From assembly GCA_016861185.1 (NCBI GenBank), contig BOKW01000006.1, forward strand, positions 248,001-312,000: a stretch of DNA of 64,000 nt. The letters run 5' to 3'. Below, piece after piece: positions 27,105 through 40,529 of the stretch (positions are counted from its first letter, which is position 1; every line of letters starts with the position of its first letter). The notes under the pieces are model-generated. The model ran no database searches and was not told the DNA's origin. It worked only from the letters and a program-made list of their open reading frames with translations. This DNA comes from Betaproteobacteria bacterium. Lineage in GTDB: Bacteria > Pseudomonadota > Gammaproteobacteria > Burkholderiales > Burkholderiaceae_F. Both the position numbers and the translations under genes were made by a program.

Positions 27105-27214
27105 GGCGTTCTCCTCGTCGCGAGGCAGGATCCCTTCCTCGACTTCGCAGTGCCAGTGGGCCAACCGCTGCCTCATGGCGGTAAAGCGGTCTTTCCGCGG
27201 CGGCGCCCGTCGGT

Positions 27215-27499
27215 CTATTCGTGAGCGCCGGGGCTCTGCAAGCCCGCTTCGACTTCGGCTTCGGCACGAAGCCAGTCGTCGAGCTCGCAGCCGGGGGCGA
27301 AGCCGCGGCGTTCGGCAAGGTAATAGGCGGCCACCGCGATCAGCTCCCTTTTCGCCTGCGCGTCGATGGGGCGCGCCGCCTCGTTCTCGCGTTGCTCGCG
27401 CGCGGCCTGCGCCGGGGCCGGCGAGGGTGCCGCGGAATGCTGCGGGTCACTCGCCGCGCTGGCGCGGCGACCGGATCGGCTGCGTTCGCTGACTTTCAT
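27215..27499 (-). CDS. DUF2934 protein
   Basis: A 94-aa soluble protein. A low-complexity Ala/Pro/Ser/Arg leader precedes the DUF2934 core at residues 53-85 (IAVAAYYLAERRGFAPGCELDDWLRAEAEVE). The domain is small, all-helical and of unknown function, often beside stress or glycogen genes. It is 14 bp downstream of the phosphoketolase gene and therefore probably co-transcribed. Confidence 0.8.
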   Translation of the reverse strand: MKVSERSRSGRRASAASDPQHSAAPSPAPAQAAREQRENEAARPIDAQAKRELIAVAAYYLAERRGFAPGCELDDWLRAEAEVEAGLQSPGAHE

Positions 27500-27513
27500 T
27501 GCGACCTCCTTCT

Positions 27514-29907
27514 TCAATACGGCCACGTCCAGTTCCTGATGTCGGGCATGTCTTCGCCGTGCTCGACGATGTACTGGCGATGCTCGATCAGCTTGTCGCG
27601 GACCTTCTGCTTCGCATACGCGGCGAGGTATCCGAGCTTCGGCACGCGGTCGATGACGTCGGCGACGAGGTGAAAGCGGTCGAGGTCGTTCAGCACCGCC
27701 ATGTCGAACGGTGTGGTCGTCGTGCCTTCCTCCTTGTAGCCGCGTACGTGCAGATTCCCGTGGTTCGTGCGGCGATAGGTGAGTCGGTGGATCAGCCAAG
27801 GGTAGCCGTGGTAGGCGAAGATGATCGGCTTGTCGGTCGTGAACAGCGCATCGAAGTCCCGATTCGACAGCCCGTGCGGATGCTCCTCGCGCGGCTGCAA
27901 CGTCATCAGGTCGACGACGTTGACGACCCGCACCTTGAGTTCGGGCACGTATTCGCGCAGCAGCACCGCTGCGGCGAGCGTCTCGAGCGTCGGCACGTCG
28001 CCCGCGCACGCGAGCACGACGTCGGGCTCGCCGCCGGTGTCGTTCGATGCCCACTCCCAGATGCCGATGCCGGCGCTGCAATGCTTGATCGCCGCATCCA
28101 TGTCCAGCCATTGCGGCGCCGGCTGCTTGCCGGCAACGATCACGTTGACGAAGTGGCGGCTGCGCAGGCAAGCATCGGCGACGGCGAGCAGCGTGTTCGC
28201 GTCCGGCGGCAGATACACGCGGATGATGTCGGCCTTCTTGTTGACAACGTGGTCGATGAAGCCCGGATCCTGATGGCTGAAGCCGTTGTGATCCTGCCGC
28301 CAGACGTGCGAAGTGAGCAGATAGTTGAGCGAGGCGATCGGCCGCCGCCAAGGGATCTCCTTCGTCACCTTTAGCCACTTGGCGTGCTGGTTGAACATCG
28401 AGTCGACGATGTGGATGAAGGCCTCGTAGCAGGAGAACAGGCCGTGGCGGCCGGTCAGCAAATAGCCCTCGAGCCAGCCCTGGCACGTGTGCTCGGACAG
28501 GATCTCCATCACGCGGCCGTCGGCCGACAGGTGGTCGTCGAACGGTTCCGTCGCCGCAAGCCAGGCGCGGTCGGTGACCTCGAACACCGCGCCGAGCCGG
28601 TTCGACGCGGTCTCGTCCGGCCCGAACACGCGGAAATTGCGCCCGTCCAGGTTGAGCTTCATCACGTCGCGCACGAACTCTCCCATCACGCGCGTGGCTT
28701 CTGCGACGGCATGCCCCGGGCGCGGGACCGGCACCGCGTAGCCGCGGAAGTCGGGCATCCTGAGATCCTTTAGCAGCGCCCCGCCGTTGGCGATCGGGTT
28801 CGCGCCCATCCGCCGGTTTCCCTTCGGCGCCAGCTCGCGCAGCTCGGCCACGAGCCGTCCGTTCTCGTCGAACAACTCGTCCGGCCGGTAGCTCTTCATC
28901 CACTGTTCGAGGAGCCGTACGTGTGCGGCGTTGGTCGCCATGTCGGCGAAGGGCACCTGATGGCTGCGCCAGTGGCCTTCGGTCTTCTTGCCGTCCACTT
29001 CCTTCGGACCGGTCCATCCCTTCGGCGTGACGAGCACGATCATCGGCCAGCGCGGTCGAGAGGCGGCCTTGGCATTCCTGCGCGCGTCGCGCTGGATCGC
29101 GGCGATTTCGTCGAGCACCGCATCGAGGACGTCGGCCATCCGACGGTGCATCGCTTCGGGATCCGATCCCTCGACGAAGTGCGGCGCGTAGCCGAAGCCG
29201 GCGAGCAGCGACGCAAGCTCCTCGCGCGGAATGCGCGCGAGCACGGTCGGGTTGGCGATCTTGTAGCCGTTCAGATGCAGGATCGGCAGCACGGCGCCGT
29301 CGGTGACGGGATTGAGGAACTTGTTCGAGTGCCACGCCGCTGCGAGCGGACCGGTCTCCGCTTCGCCGTCGCCCACGACGCACGCGACGATCAGGTCCGG
29401 ATGGTCGAAGGCCGCACCGAAGGCGTGCGCGAGCGCGTAGCCGAGCTCTCCGCCTTCGTGGATCGACCCCGGTGTCTCGGGCGCCACGTGACTCGGAATG
29501 CCGCCGGGAAACGAGAACTGCCGGAACAGGTTCTTCATTCCCTCGGCGTCCTGCGAGACGTTCGGATAGATCTCGCTGTAGGTCCCTTCGAGGTAGACGT
29601 TCGCCACCAGCGCCGGTCCGCCATGTCCCGGACCGGCGACATAGATCATGTCGAGCTCGCGCGCCTTGACCGCGCGGTTCAGGTGGACGTAGATGAAGTT
29701 CAGTCCCGGCGTCGTGCCCCAATGGCCGAGCAGGCGCGGCTTGATGTGCTCGAGCCGCAGCGGCTCGCGCAGCAGCGGGTTGTCGTAGAGGTAGATCTGG
29801 CCGACCGACAGATAGTTCGCCGCGCGCCAGTACGCGTCGATCCGGTGCAGCTCGTCCGGCGCAAGGACGCCGCGCTGGGTTCGTGGCGGTCCGTTCGGTT
29901 TCTGCAT
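27514..29907 (-). CDS. xfp: Phosphoketolase (xylulose-5-P / fructose-6-P)
   Basis: Thiamine-diphosphate enzyme of 797 aa, the normal family length. It splits xylulose-5-phosphate (and often fructose-6-phosphate) with phosphate to acetyl-phosphate plus a triose or tetrose phosphate. The first family signature is [14 protein letters not shown], the ThDP-binding segment is [15 protein letters not shown], and [17 protein letters not shown] lies in the middle domain. It lies between the glucan phosphorylase and DUF2934 genes with gaps of 29 and 14 bp, in the operon headed by a CopR-like box near 35.97 kb. Confidence 0.95.
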   Translation of the reverse strand: MQKPNGPPRTQRGVLAPDELHRIDAYWRAANYLSVGQIYLYDNPLLREPLRLEHIKPRLLGHWGTTPGLNFIYVHLNRAVKARELDMIYVAGPGHGGPALVANVYLEGTYSEIYPNVSQDAEGMKNLFRQFSFPGGIPSHVAPETPGSIHEGGELGYALAHAFGAAFDHPDLIVACVVGDGEAETGPLAAAWHSNKFLNPVTDGAVLPILHLNGYKIANPTVLARIPREELASLLAGFGYAPHFVEGSDPEAMHRRMADVLDAVLDEIAAIQRDARRNAKAASRPRWPMIVLVTPKGWTGPKEVDGKKTEGHWRSHQVPFADMATNAAHVRLLEQWMKSYRPDELFDENGRLVAELRELAPKGNRRMGANPIANGGALLKDLRMPDFRGYAVPVPRPGHAVAEATRVMGEFVRDVMKLNLDGRNFRVFGPDETASNRLGAVFEVTDRAWLAATEPFDDHLSADGRVMEILSEHTCQGWLEGYLLTGRHGLFSCYEAFIHIVDSMFNQHAKWLKVTKEIPWRRPIASLNYLLTSHVWRQDHNGFSHQDPGFIDHVVNKKADIIRVYLPPDANTLLAVADACLRSRHFVNVIVAGKQPAPQWLDMDAAIKHCSAGIGIWEWASNDTGGEPDVVLACAGDVPTLETLAAAVLLREYVPELKVRVVNVVDLMTLQPREEHPHGLSNRDFDALFTTDKPIIFAYHGYPWLIHRLTYRRTNHGNLHVRGYKEEGTTTTPFDMAVLNDLDRFHLVADVIDRVPKLGYLAAYAKQKVRDKLIEHRQYIVEHGEDMPDIRNWTWPY

Positions 29908-29936
29908 GACGACTTCCTTGCCGCAACGTGCCGCGC

Positions 29937-31634
29937 TCAGCGCAGATACGCTTCGGCCGCATAGCGGCGCATCATCCGGTGGCTGTTGAAGAAATAGGCG
30001 TTGCGGCTGATCGCGCCCTTCATGATCGCGATCCAAGCCGCGCGATCGCGGTGATAAAGCGGCAGCACCTTCTGCTCGAGCTTGTCGTAAAGAAGCGCGG
30101 CGTCGCGGGCGTTGTCGGAATCGGATTCGCCGCCGACCGCCCAGCCGGTGACATCTTCGATGCACCCTTCCAGCCACCAGCCGTCCAGCACGCTCAGATT
30201 GGGCACGCCGTTCAGCGCCGCCTTCATCCCGCTCGTGCCGGACGCTTCGAGCGGCCGTTGCGGCGTATTGATCCACACGTCGGCACCCGAGACGAGCAGC
30301 CGCGCGAGGTCCATCGAGTAATCGGGCAGGAAAACGACCGGCACGTCGCCTTCCAATTCGCGCGCCCAGCCGTGCAGCCGCTCGATCAGGCGCTTGCCGC
30401 CTTCATCGCGCGGATGCGCTTTGCCCGCCAGCACGATCTGGAACGGATGACGCCCGGCGATCGCCTTGAGGCGGGCGAGGTCCGAGAAGAGCAGATCGGC
30501 GCGCTTGTAGTCGGTCATTCGCCGCGCGAAGCCGAGCAGCGGAAGCGCGGAATCGAGCAGCGGGCCGCCGAGCGCGCGAATGCGCTCGAGCAACGCGCGT
30601 TTGGCCGCGGCGTGCGCTTCCCGGATCTCCTCGTCCGGAATCCGGTCGGCGCGGACGAGCAGCTCCGGTTCATGGCACCAGCGCGGCAGATGGGCGTCGT
30701 AGAGCCTGCGGAAGCTGTCGCAGGCCCAGGTCCACGGGTGCACGCCGTTCGTCACCGCATGCACGCGATAGCCCGGAAACATGTGCCGCGACACCTCCGC
30801 ATGCCGCCGCGCGACGCCGTTGACGTACTCGCTCAGATTGAGCGCGAGCCGCGTCATGTTGAGCCGGTCGTTCCCGGCGAGCGCGCGTAGCTGCTCCGGG
30901 TCGATGTAGTCGCCGAGCAGCCGGCCGGCCAGCTCGTAGGCGAACTGATCGTGCCCCGCTTCGACCGGCGTATGCGTGGTGAACACGCAGCGCTGCCGCA
31001 CCGCGGGCACGTCGTAATGCACGCCCGGCGTCCCCGCTTCGTCGGGCGTGTGGGCCAGCCGCCGCAGGAGCTCCAGCGTAAGCAGCGCAGCGTGTCCCTC
31101 GTTCAAGTGGTACTTGCGGATGCGGAATCCGAGCGCACCGAGCATCCGGACGCCGCCGATTCCGAGCACCATCTCCTGCCTCAACCGGTACACCTCGTCG
31201 CCGCCGTAGAGGAAGTGCGTGATCCGCCGATCGTCGGGATGGTTCTCGTCCAGATCGGTATCGAGCAGGATCACCGGCGCCGCGCCGCCCCTGTGGCCTT
31301 CGACCACGTAAAGCCAGCCGCCCACCCACGCTTCGCGACCCTCGATGGTGAGGGCGATCTTCGCGGTGAGCCGGCGCGCCCATTGCTCCGGCTGCCACGG
31401 GGCGGGCAGCTCGATCTGGCGGCCGTCGGCGATCTGCTGCCTGAAGTAGCCGGCGCGGCTGGCGAGCGTGACGCCGACCATCGGCAGTTCCAGATCGGCC
31501 GCCGTCCGCATCGTGTCGCCGGCGAGAACGCCGAGCCCGCCGCTGTAGGTCGGGATCTCGTCGCGCAGCGCAATCTCCATCGAGAAGTAGGCGATGCGCG
31601 GTTCGAGCACGAAGGCTTCGACCTGGGTGGTCAC
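29937..31634 (-). CDS. glgP: Alpha-glucan (glycogen) phosphorylase, short GT35 type
   Basis: A 565-aa enzyme, the short TIGR02094-like form of GT35, releasing glucose-1-phosphate from alpha-glucan. Seen: GGLGVLAGD near the N-terminus, [27 protein letters not shown], and the PLP-lysine region [13 protein letters not shown]. The start is GTG at 31634, overlapping the stop of the methyltransferase gene (GTGA). It feeds sugar phosphate toward the phosphoketolase encoded next, although no phosphoglucomutase is in the window. Confidence 0.92.
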   Translation of the reverse strand: MTTQVEAFVLEPRIAYFSMEIALRDEIPTYSGGLGVLAGDTMRTAADLELPMVGVTLASRAGYFRQQIADGRQIELPAPWQPEQWARRLTAKIALTIEGREAWVGGWLYVVEGHRGGAAPVILLDTDLDENHPDDRRITHFLYGGDEVYRLRQEMVLGIGGVRMLGALGFRIRKYHLNEGHAALLTLELLRRLAHTPDEAGTPGVHYDVPAVRQRCVFTTHTPVEAGHDQFAYELAGRLLGDYIDPEQLRALAGNDRLNMTRLALNLSEYVNGVARRHAEVSRHMFPGYRVHAVTNGVHPWTWACDSFRRLYDAHLPRWCHEPELLVRADRIPDEEIREAHAAAKRALLERIRALGGPLLDSALPLLGFARRMTDYKRADLLFSDLARLKAIAGRHPFQIVLAGKAHPRDEGGKRLIERLHGWARELEGDVPVVFLPDYSMDLARLLVSGADVWINTPQRPLEASGTSGMKAALNGVPNLSVLDGWWLEGCIEDVTGWAVGGESDSDNARDAALLYDKLEQKVLPLYHRDRAAWIAIMKGAISRNAYFFNSHRMMRRYAAEAYLR

Positions 31635-32344
31635 GGCACCGCGCTCCGATGAGACGACCTGCCGCCGGCAGCTCTCTGCTTCACGTTCGGCCTGACGGCG
31701 CGATACAGCGACAGGGTCCCGAGGACGGTCGAAAACGTCCGCCGTTCGGATACCTCCGAGAAGCCGGCACGCCGAAACAGCTCGACGAGCCGTCCTTCGA
31801 CGTTGTCCCCGGTGTTTTCGAATCCGTCGAGCACCTGAACCGCGAGATACGCCGCGCGCATCGACGGCCCCGTGGCGCGTCCCCAGTCGGCGACGTGCAA
31901 CTGCCCGCCGGGACGTATCACGCGATACAACTCACGCGCGGTGCGCTGCTTGTCGCGCCAGGAAAGATGGTGGAAGAACAGGCTCGAAAGAACCCGGTCG
32001 AACGACGCGTCGGGATACGGCAGGCTGAACGAGAGTCCGCGGTCGAAGTCGATCGCGGCGTTCGCCTCTTTCGCCTTGCGCACCGCGATCGCCAGGATGT
32101 TCGGATCGCCGTCGATGCCCCGCACGTTGGCGCGCGGGTAGCGCTGCTTGATCCAGATCGCCAGCGTCCCCGTCCCGCAAGCCAGATCGAGCACGTCCTG
32201 GCGCGGGCCGATGCCGGCTTGTTCGATCAGCGCCGTCTTGAACGTTCTTTCGCGGGTCGTCATGCGGACGACCAGGTCGTACGCAGGCGTCAGCCAGTGA
32301 AAACCCAATGCCGGGACGTACCGCGAATCGCCGGTTTCCGACAT
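31631..32344 (-). CDS. SAM-dependent methyltransferase (UbiE/Methyltransf_25-like)
   Basis: A 237-aa cytosolic methyltransferase. Motif I is VLDLACGTGTLAIW, strand-2 acid is GIDGDPN, and FDRVLSSLFFHHLSWRDK and LYRVIRPGGQLHVADWG follow. It is similar to enzymes that methylate quinones or lipids. The C-terminus is basic and disordered. It sits 28 bp after ftsH and overlaps the phosphorylase start. Confidence 0.82.
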   Translation of the reverse strand: MSETGDSRYVPALGFHWLTPAYDLVVRMTTRERTFKTALIEQAGIGPRQDVLDLACGTGTLAIWIKQRYPRANVRGIDGDPNILAIAVRKAKEANAAIDFDRGLSFSLPYPDASFDRVLSSLFFHHLSWRDKQRTARELYRVIRPGGQLHVADWGRATGPSMRAAYLAVQVLDGFENTGDNVEGRLVELFRRAGFSEVSERRTFSTVLGTLSLYRAVRPNVKQRAAGGRSSHRSAVP

Positions 32345-32372
32345 GTCGGCTCCTTTGCGCCCGCCTTCGCCT

Positions 32373-34256
32373 TCATTCGCGCGCGCAGGCCGCGCGCGGC
32401 AACGCCTCGGGCAAAGCGGCCAGCAGATCGACCAGCGCGGCGCGTTCGACGACCTCCTGCTCGAGCAGTCTCTTGGCGAGCGCATCGAGCGCGGCGCGCT
32501 TTGCGGCCAGCGTCTGCCGCACGCGCTCGCGTGCCTCCGACAGGATCTTGCGCACCTCGGCGTCGATCGCCTGCGCGGTGCGCTCGCTGTAGCTGCGTAT
32601 GCCCTCCGGCAGCGGCGTGTTCAGGAAAGGCGTCGTGCGCGGCTCCTCGAACGCCGCGAGCCCCAGTTCCGCGCTCATGCCGTAGCGGCTGACCATGCTG
32701 CGCGCGATGTCGGTGGCGCGCGCCAGGTCGTTCTGTGCGCCGGTGGAGACGTCGCCGAAGACGATCTCTTCGGCCACGCGCCCGGCGAGCAGCACGTCGA
32801 TGCGGTCGAGCAGCTCGCTCTGCTTCAGCAGGTAGCGGTCTTCAGTCGGCTGCTGTTGCGTGTAGCCGAGCGCGCCGATGCCGCGCGGAATGATCGACAC
32901 CTTGGCCACGCGGTCGGCGTAGGTGCGCGATTCGGCCACGATCGCGTGCCCGGCCTCGTGGTAGGCGACGGTTTCCTTCTCCTTCGGGTTCATCACGCGG
33001 TTCTTTTTCTCGAGGCCGGCGACGATGCGGTCGAGCGCGGCGTCGAAGTCGCGCATGTCGACCGCGCCCTTGTCCTCGCGCGCGGCGCGCAGCGCCGCCT
33101 CGTTGACGAGGTTGGCGAGATCGGCGCCGGCGAAGCCCGGCGTCAGCGCGGCGACCCTCTCCAGATCCACCTCGGGTGCGAGCTTGACGTTGCGGGTGTG
33201 GACCGCAAGGATCGCGCGCCTTCCTTTCAGGTCCGGCTTGTCGATCGCGACGTGGCGGTCGAAACGACCGGGACGCAGCAGCGCCGGATCGAGGATCTCC
33301 GGCCGGTTGGTCGCGGCCATGATGATGACGCCGCGGTTGGACTCGAACCCGTCCATCTCGACGAGCAACTGGTTGAGCGTCTGCTCGCGCTCGTCGTGGC
33401 CGCCCCACACACCCACGCCGCGCGCCTTGCCGAGCGCATCCAGCTCGTCGATGAAGATGATGCAGGGCGCCTTTTCTTCGGCCTGCTTGAACAGATCGCG
33501 CACGCGGGCGGCGCCGACCCCGACGAACATCTCGACGAAGTCCGAGCCGCTGATCGTCAGAAACGGCACGCCGGCTTCGCCCGCCACCGCCTTGGCGAGC
33601 AGCGTCTTGCCGGTGCCGGGCGCGCCCACAATCAGTACGCCCTTGGGGATCTTGCCGCCGAGCCGGCGGTAGCGCTCGGGACTGCGCAGGAACTCGACGA
33701 TCTCCATCAGCTCCTGCTTGGCTTCGTCGATGCCGGCCACGTCGGCGAACGTCACCCCCGTCTGCTTCTCCAGGTACACCTTGGCCTTGCTCTTGCCGAT
33801 CTCGAGCACGCCGCCGTGTCCGCCCATGCCCATGCGGCGGATCAGGAAGCTCCAGAGCGCGAAGAACACCAGCGCCGGAACGATCCACGACAGCAGCGTC
33901 GCCAGCCACTTGCTTTCGATCTGCCCCGCGTACGACACCTTGGCCGCTTCCAGATCGGCGATCAGTTGCGGATCGTCGACCCTGACCGTCGTGAAGCGAT
34001 GCGGGCCCTGACCCTTGCCGATCGCGTCGGCCCGCGCTTTGGGCAGGACGCCTTCCAGACCTTCGGCACTTAGGGTGCCCGTAATCAGCTGATCGGTCAG
34101 CGCGACCTCGGCGAGCTTGCCGGCGCGCAGCAACTGCTTGAACTCGCTGTAGGCGATCGGTTGCGCGTGCTGCCGGCCGAAGAAGTCCTGCAGCAGCATG
34201 ACCGCGGTCACCGCGATCAGGAAGTACCAGATCGAAAAGGCCTGTTTACGCTCCAT
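32373..34256 (-). CDS. ftsH: FtsH-family ATP-dependent zinc metalloprotease
   Basis: Membrane-anchored AAA+ protease of 627 aa. Two N-terminal membrane helices (about residues 8-25 and 115-137) flank a periplasmic domain. The AAA core has Walker A GAPGTGKT, Walker [11 protein letters not shown] and the second region of homology ([19 protein letters not shown]). The zinc site HEAGHA lies near residue 430, with a distal Asp expected downstream. It is probably an accessory copy rather than the housekeeping FtsH because it sits inside a metal operon and overlaps an MFS gene by 11 bp. Role inferred: removal of damaged membrane proteins. Confidence 0.93.
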   Translation of the reverse strand: MERKQAFSIWYFLIAVTAVMLLQDFFGRQHAQPIAYSEFKQLLRAGKLAEVALTDQLITGTLSAEGLEGVLPKARADAIGKGQGPHRFTTVRVDDPQLIADLEAAKVSYAGQIESKWLATLLSWIVPALVFFALWSFLIRRMGMGGHGGVLEIGKSKAKVYLEKQTGVTFADVAGIDEAKQELMEIVEFLRSPERYRRLGGKIPKGVLIVGAPGTGKTLLAKAVAGEAGVPFLTISGSDFVEMFVGVGAARVRDLFKQAEEKAPCIIFIDELDALGKARGVGVWGGHDEREQTLNQLLVEMDGFESNRGVIIMAATNRPEILDPALLRPGRFDRHVAIDKPDLKGRRAILAVHTRNVKLAPEVDLERVAALTPGFAGADLANLVNEAALRAAREDKGAVDMRDFDAALDRIVAGLEKKNRVMNPKEKETVAYHEAGHAIVAESRTYADRVAKVSIIPRGIGALGYTQQQPTEDRYLLKQSELLDRIDVLLAGRVAEEIVFGDVSTGAQNDLARATDIARSMVSRYGMSAELGLAAFEEPRTTPFLNTPLPEGIRSYSERTAQAIDAEVRKILSEARERVRQTLAAKRAALDALAKRLLEQEVVERAALVDLLAALPEALPRAACARE

Positions 34257-35499
34257 GGCTCGATTCCCGCTCGACGCTGCGGGTCGCGCGCAAGCCGTAG
34301 CCGGCGCGTGCCGGCATGAGCGGCCGCACCGTGCTCGCGAGCGCGCCCCCGGCCATCAGCGCGGCCGCGACCCAGAAGGCGTCCGCCGACAAACCCGTGA
34401 ACAGCCATGCGCCCGCGGCGGATCCCACCGCTTGGCCGAGGCTTCCGGCGCCGACCAGCCATCCCAACGCGGTGCCGACGCGTGTCGTCCCGCGCAGCGA
34501 GGCGACGAAGACGACGGCAGGAAGCAGCAGTCCGGCACCCGCGGCGATCAGCGCGACCGCAAACAGCACCGATCCGAAGCCGGCGGCGCTGCCGAGCAGC
34601 GCAAAGCCGGCCGCCATCGCGACAAACCCGGCACCGAGCAGATGCCGGCTGCGTTCGCGCGTGAGCAGCGGCGCGAAGAACAGCATGCCCTGCACTGCGA
34701 GCATCATCAGGCTGCACCCGATGAAGAGCAGCGCGATGTCGCCCGGGTCGAGCCCCGTCGCCGCGCGTCCCGCAAGCGGTAGCGCGACCTCGAAGGCGCC
34801 CAATCCGAGCATCGCCAGGAAGTTCAGCGCGAGCAGAACGACTTCGCCCTTGTCGGGCCCTCCGCGGGCCGGCGCATGGGCTTGCCCTGCGTGCCGTCGA
34901 GCGTCGGACGCAAGCGCGAACGCAAACGAAAGCACGCCGAGCCCGAGCGCCGCCGTGGCGAGCAGCGGCCAGACGGCCATGTTCGTGACCATCGCTTCGG
35001 ATCCGCCCATCGCACGCGCCGCGCCGTACGCGGCGCCGCTCAGCGCCGGGCCGGCGAGGTAGCCGAGCAGCGTGGCCGCGCCGAGCGTGGCGTAGCGGCG
35101 CGCCCGCTCCGATTCGTCGGCAATCTCGGCGACATAGGCCGAGGCGACCGGGAGCACGGCTGCCACGAACGCGCCGGTGAGTACGCGCGTGACATAGGCG
35201 AGCCAAAGCGAGCGGGACAGCGCAAACGCGACCAGCATCAGCACATAGCCGAGAAATCCCGCGCACAGGATCCGCCGGCGCCCGAAGCGGTCGGACAGCC
35301 GCCCCCACAGCGGTGCGCAGGCGAACACTGCCAGCATGTACGCGCCGGTGAGCGCCCCTGCATGCCAGGCGATGTCGGATGGGCCCGCGGCGCCTGCAAA
35401 CCGCTCGACCAGCAGCGGCACGATCGGCAACACCACGCCGTAGCCGAGCGCGACGACGAACGCGCCGGCCGCGAGGATCGCGAAGCGCGGGCTCCTCAC
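34246..35499 (-). CDS. MFS transporter (TetA/drug-exporter-like)
   Basis: A 417-aa inner-membrane exporter with twelve hydrophobic segments. The family motif after TM2 is GRLSDRFGRRRIL, and LTGAFVAAVLPVASAYVAEI fits the drug:H+ antiporter group. The start is GTG at 35499 with a GGGGAG ribosome site; no in-frame ATG lies close by. Substrate unknown. The stop overlaps the start of ftsH by 11 bp. Confidence 0.87.
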   Translation of the reverse strand: MRSPRFAILAAGAFVVALGYGVVLPIVPLLVERFAGAAGPSDIAWHAGALTGAYMLAVFACAPLWGRLSDRFGRRRILCAGFLGYVLMLVAFALSRSLWLAYVTRVLTGAFVAAVLPVASAYVAEIADESERARRYATLGAATLLGYLAGPALSGAAYGAARAMGGSEAMVTNMAVWPLLATAALGLGVLSFAFALASDARRHAGQAHAPARGGPDKGEVVLLALNFLAMLGLGAFEVALPLAGRAATGLDPGDIALLFIGCSLMMLAVQGMLFFAPLLTRERSRHLLGAGFVAMAAGFALLGSAAGFGSVLFAVALIAAGAGLLLPAVVFVASLRGTTRVGTALGWLVGAGSLGQAVGSAAGAWLFTGLSADAFWVAAALMAGGALASTVRPLMPARAGYGLRATRSVERESSHGA

Positions 35500-35527
35500 G
35501 TCGACATCTCCCCGCTGCGCGCGCTGC

Positions 35528-35872
35528 TCAACAGCCGTGGCGTCGATGGCCGCGCTGCGAGCGCGCGGGATCGAGACCTTCGGCGTTCTTCGCGAAGTCC
35601 TCCGGTGCGGCTTCGAAGCGGCGACGATTCTCTTCGTTCTCGAAGAAGTACACCCGGCCGCGGAAGTAGGTCGTGATCGCGTGCTGCGCGTCGAGCGATC
35701 GGCCGCTGACCGGATCGGTCGCAGTGCGGCCGGTTTGCGCCGGCCCGGGTTCGCGATCGTGTCCGTGGTGTCCGCCGGTTTCGCCGAAACCGTGGTGCCG
35801 CCGGCGGAAGAACAGAAGGTAGGCACCGATCAGCACCAGGATCCAGATCCAGTTCTGCGTCAGCCAATCCAT
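35528..35872 (-). CDS. One-TM protein with YHS-like domain (DUF2933-type anchor)
   Basis: A 114-aa protein. An N-terminal membrane segment (WLTQNWIWILVLIGAYLLFF) is followed by a short His/Gly-rich linker (RRRHHGFGETGGHHGHD) and a YHS-like domain (DPVSGRSLDAQHAITTYFRGRVYFF ... RRFEAAPEDF, given here in pieces). The YHS Cys residues are replaced by Ser and others, so metal binding may rely on the His linker. It is the first gene after the CopR-like box at 35.97 kb. Confidence 0.78.
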   Translation of the reverse strand: MDWLTQNWIWILVLIGAYLLFFRRRHHGFGETGGHHGHDREPGPAQTGRTATDPVSGRSLDAQHAITTYFRGRVYFFENEENRRRFEAAPEDFAKNAEGLDPARSQRGHRRHGC

Positions 35873-35942
35873 GTCCTGGCTCCTTCGCCGGCAACGCGAG
35901 CAGGCGCGGCTCCCATCCGCATCCTCCTGTCGCGTCGAGTCG

Positions 35943-35997
35943 ATTCTCGGCCGTGGCGACCTCCGTCAATCTGACCGGGCGATTACAGTCTCGTCAT
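35943..35997 (-). promoter_or_regulatory. CopR/CusR-like operator and promoter for the YHS-MFS-ftsH-phosphoketolase operon
   Basis: Read leftward, the site is ATGAC-N5-TGTAATC (35997 to 35981) with a further GGTCAG half-site just after, then 32 nt from GTAATC to the hexamer GAGAAT (35943-35948) in the -10 position. The same arrangement recurs at four other places in the window. It lies 100 bp before the 35872 start codon. CusR palindromes are TGAC-N6-GTCA; here the right half is GTAA. Confidence 0.7.
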
Positions 35998-36017
35998 CTT
36001 TGCGGTCGCCTAGGCGG

Positions 36018-37376
36018 TCACGCGAGCGTCACGCTGTCGCGATAGTCGGGAACGTCGCACGGCCAGCCGAACCGTTCCTGGATCGCCAGCCGCAGCGCAT
36101 CGGCCGCGACCGGTTCGCCGTGCGTCACGAACACGCGACGCGGCGGCTGCTCCAGCCCGCCGAGCCAGTCGAGGATCTCGTCGCGATCGGCGTGCGCCGA
36201 CAGCATGTCGAGCAGCGCGATCTCCGCGTGCAGCGTGACATAGGCGCCGTGGATCTTGACGCTGCTTGCGCCGCCGACCATCGCCGCGCCGCGCGTTCCG
36301 GCCGCTTGATAGCCGGTGAACAGGATTGTGTTGCGTGCGTCCGGCCCGAGCGCCTTGATGTGATGCACGACGCGCCCGCCGGCAGCCATGCCGCTGCCGG
36401 CGATGATCACCATCGGCATGCGGCGCGAATCGAGCCAGCGCGATTCCTCCGGCGATCGGACGATGCGTGCGGTATCGCACATCTTTCCGCACTGGTCCGG
36501 CGTCAGACGGTGCTCGGCACGGTGCGCGCAGTAGATCTCCGTCGCGTCGACCGCCATCGGGCTGTCCAGATACACGGGTACGTCGGGGATCGCTCCTGCC
36601 TGCTTCGCGAGATGGATCAGGTACAGCAGGGCCTGCGCGCGCCCGACGGCGAACGAGGGCACGACGACGATCCCGCCGCGGGCGAAGGTGCGCGACAGCA
36701 CGTCGGCAAGCGCCCGTTGCGGATCGGCCCGCGAACGCCTGCGATCGCCGTAGGTCGACTCGACGACGACGTAATCCGCGCGCGGCGCCGGCCGCGGCGG
36801 CCGCATGATCGGGTCGTCGTTGCGGCCGAGGTCGCCCGAAAACAGGACCGATCGACCGTCCGCTTCGAGTTGCACCAGCGCGGCGCCCAGCATGTGGCCG
36901 GCCGGCATCAGCGTCGCGGCGATGCCGGGAGCGACCTCGATGCGCGCATCGAAGTCGATCGGCTCGAGACGTTCGAGCGCCCGCGCGGCGTCGCCTACCG
37001 TGTACAGCGGCAGCGCCGGCTGGTGCTTCGAATAGCCGTGCCGGTTGGCGTGTTCGGCTTCCTCCTCCTGCAGCCTGGCGCTGTCGGGCAGCAGCACGCC
37101 GCACAGGTCGCGCGTGGCGCGCGTGCCGTAGACCTTGCCGCGGAAGCCGTTGCGCACTAGCAGCGGCAGATAGCCCGAGTGATCGAGATGCGCGTGCGTC
37201 AGGACAACCGCGTCGATCGATGCCGCATCAACCGGCAGCTGTGCCCAGTTGCGCAGCCTCAACTGCTTCAGTCCCTGGAACAGCCCGCAGTCGACCAGCA
37301 CCGTGCGCCCCGCCGCGCGCACGAGGTACTTCGATCCGGTCACCGTGCCGGTCGCGCCGAGAAAGGTGAGTTGCAC
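36018..37376 (-). CDS. Beta-CASP metallo-beta-lactamase RNA nuclease-like protein
   Basis: A 452-aa hydrolase of the CPSF73/RNase J-like beta-CASP class. Metal-binding motif THAHLDHSGYLP near residue 55, then GHMLGAALV, FSGDLGRNDDP, the beta-CASP domain with VPSFAVGRAQ and the last His in ITHGE-like VFVTHGEP. Probably an RNA exonuclease/endonuclease. Start is GTG at 37376, 8 bp after the small membrane-protein gene. It closes the long leftward operon that begins near 45.45 kb. Confidence 0.85.
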   Translation of the reverse strand: MQLTFLGATGTVTGSKYLVRAAGRTVLVDCGLFQGLKQLRLRNWAQLPVDAASIDAVVLTHAHLDHSGYLPLLVRNGFRGKVYGTRATRDLCGVLLPDSARLQEEEAEHANRHGYSKHQPALPLYTVGDAARALERLEPIDFDARIEVAPGIAATLMPAGHMLGAALVQLEADGRSVLFSGDLGRNDDPIMRPPRPAPRADYVVVESTYGDRRRSRADPQRALADVLSRTFARGGIVVVPSFAVGRAQALLYLIHLAKQAGAIPDVPVYLDSPMAVDATEIYCAHRAEHRLTPDQCGKMCDTARIVRSPEESRWLDSRRMPMVIIAGSGMAAGGRVVHHIKALGPDARNTILFTGYQAAGTRGAAMVGGASSVKIHGAYVTLHAEIALLDMLSAHADRDEILDWLGGLEQPPRRVFVTHGEPVAADALRLAIQERFGWPCDVPDYRDSVTLA

Positions 37377-37384
37377 GACCGGCC

Positions 37385-37603
37385 TCACCGCGGCTTGGCG
37401 TCGCGCTGGTGCGCCTCGACCTGGTGGCGGACCTCCGCTTCGGCGTCGCGCTGCATGCGCATCACGATCAGCACGACCAGCGGGCAGGCAAGCGCGAACA
37501 GCGCGAGCGCCAGCGCGAGCAGTCCGCCGCCGTAGACCCACCAGGTGGCTGCGGCCGCGGCCAGCACGAGCGAAATGCAGGCCAGGACGTTGCGCAGCGA
37601 CAT
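37385..37603 (-). CDS. Small two-TM membrane protein
   Basis: A 72-aa protein with two adjacent hydrophobic stretches (residues 4-24 and 26-48) and a charged helical tail (RMQRDAEAEVRHQVEAHQRDAKPR). No sure family; it is DUF2933-like in size and setting. Ten bp downstream of the copper ATPase and 8 bp upstream of the beta-CASP gene, so it belongs to this operon and could be a pump accessory peptide. Confidence 0.65.
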   Translation of the reverse strand: MSLRNVLACISLVLAAAAATWWVYGGGLLALALALFALACPLVVLIVMRMQRDAEAEVRHQVEAHQRDAKPR

Positions 37604-37613
37604 GGACGTGCTC

Positions 37614-40525
<2,912 letters not shown>

Positions 40526-40529
<4 letters not shown>

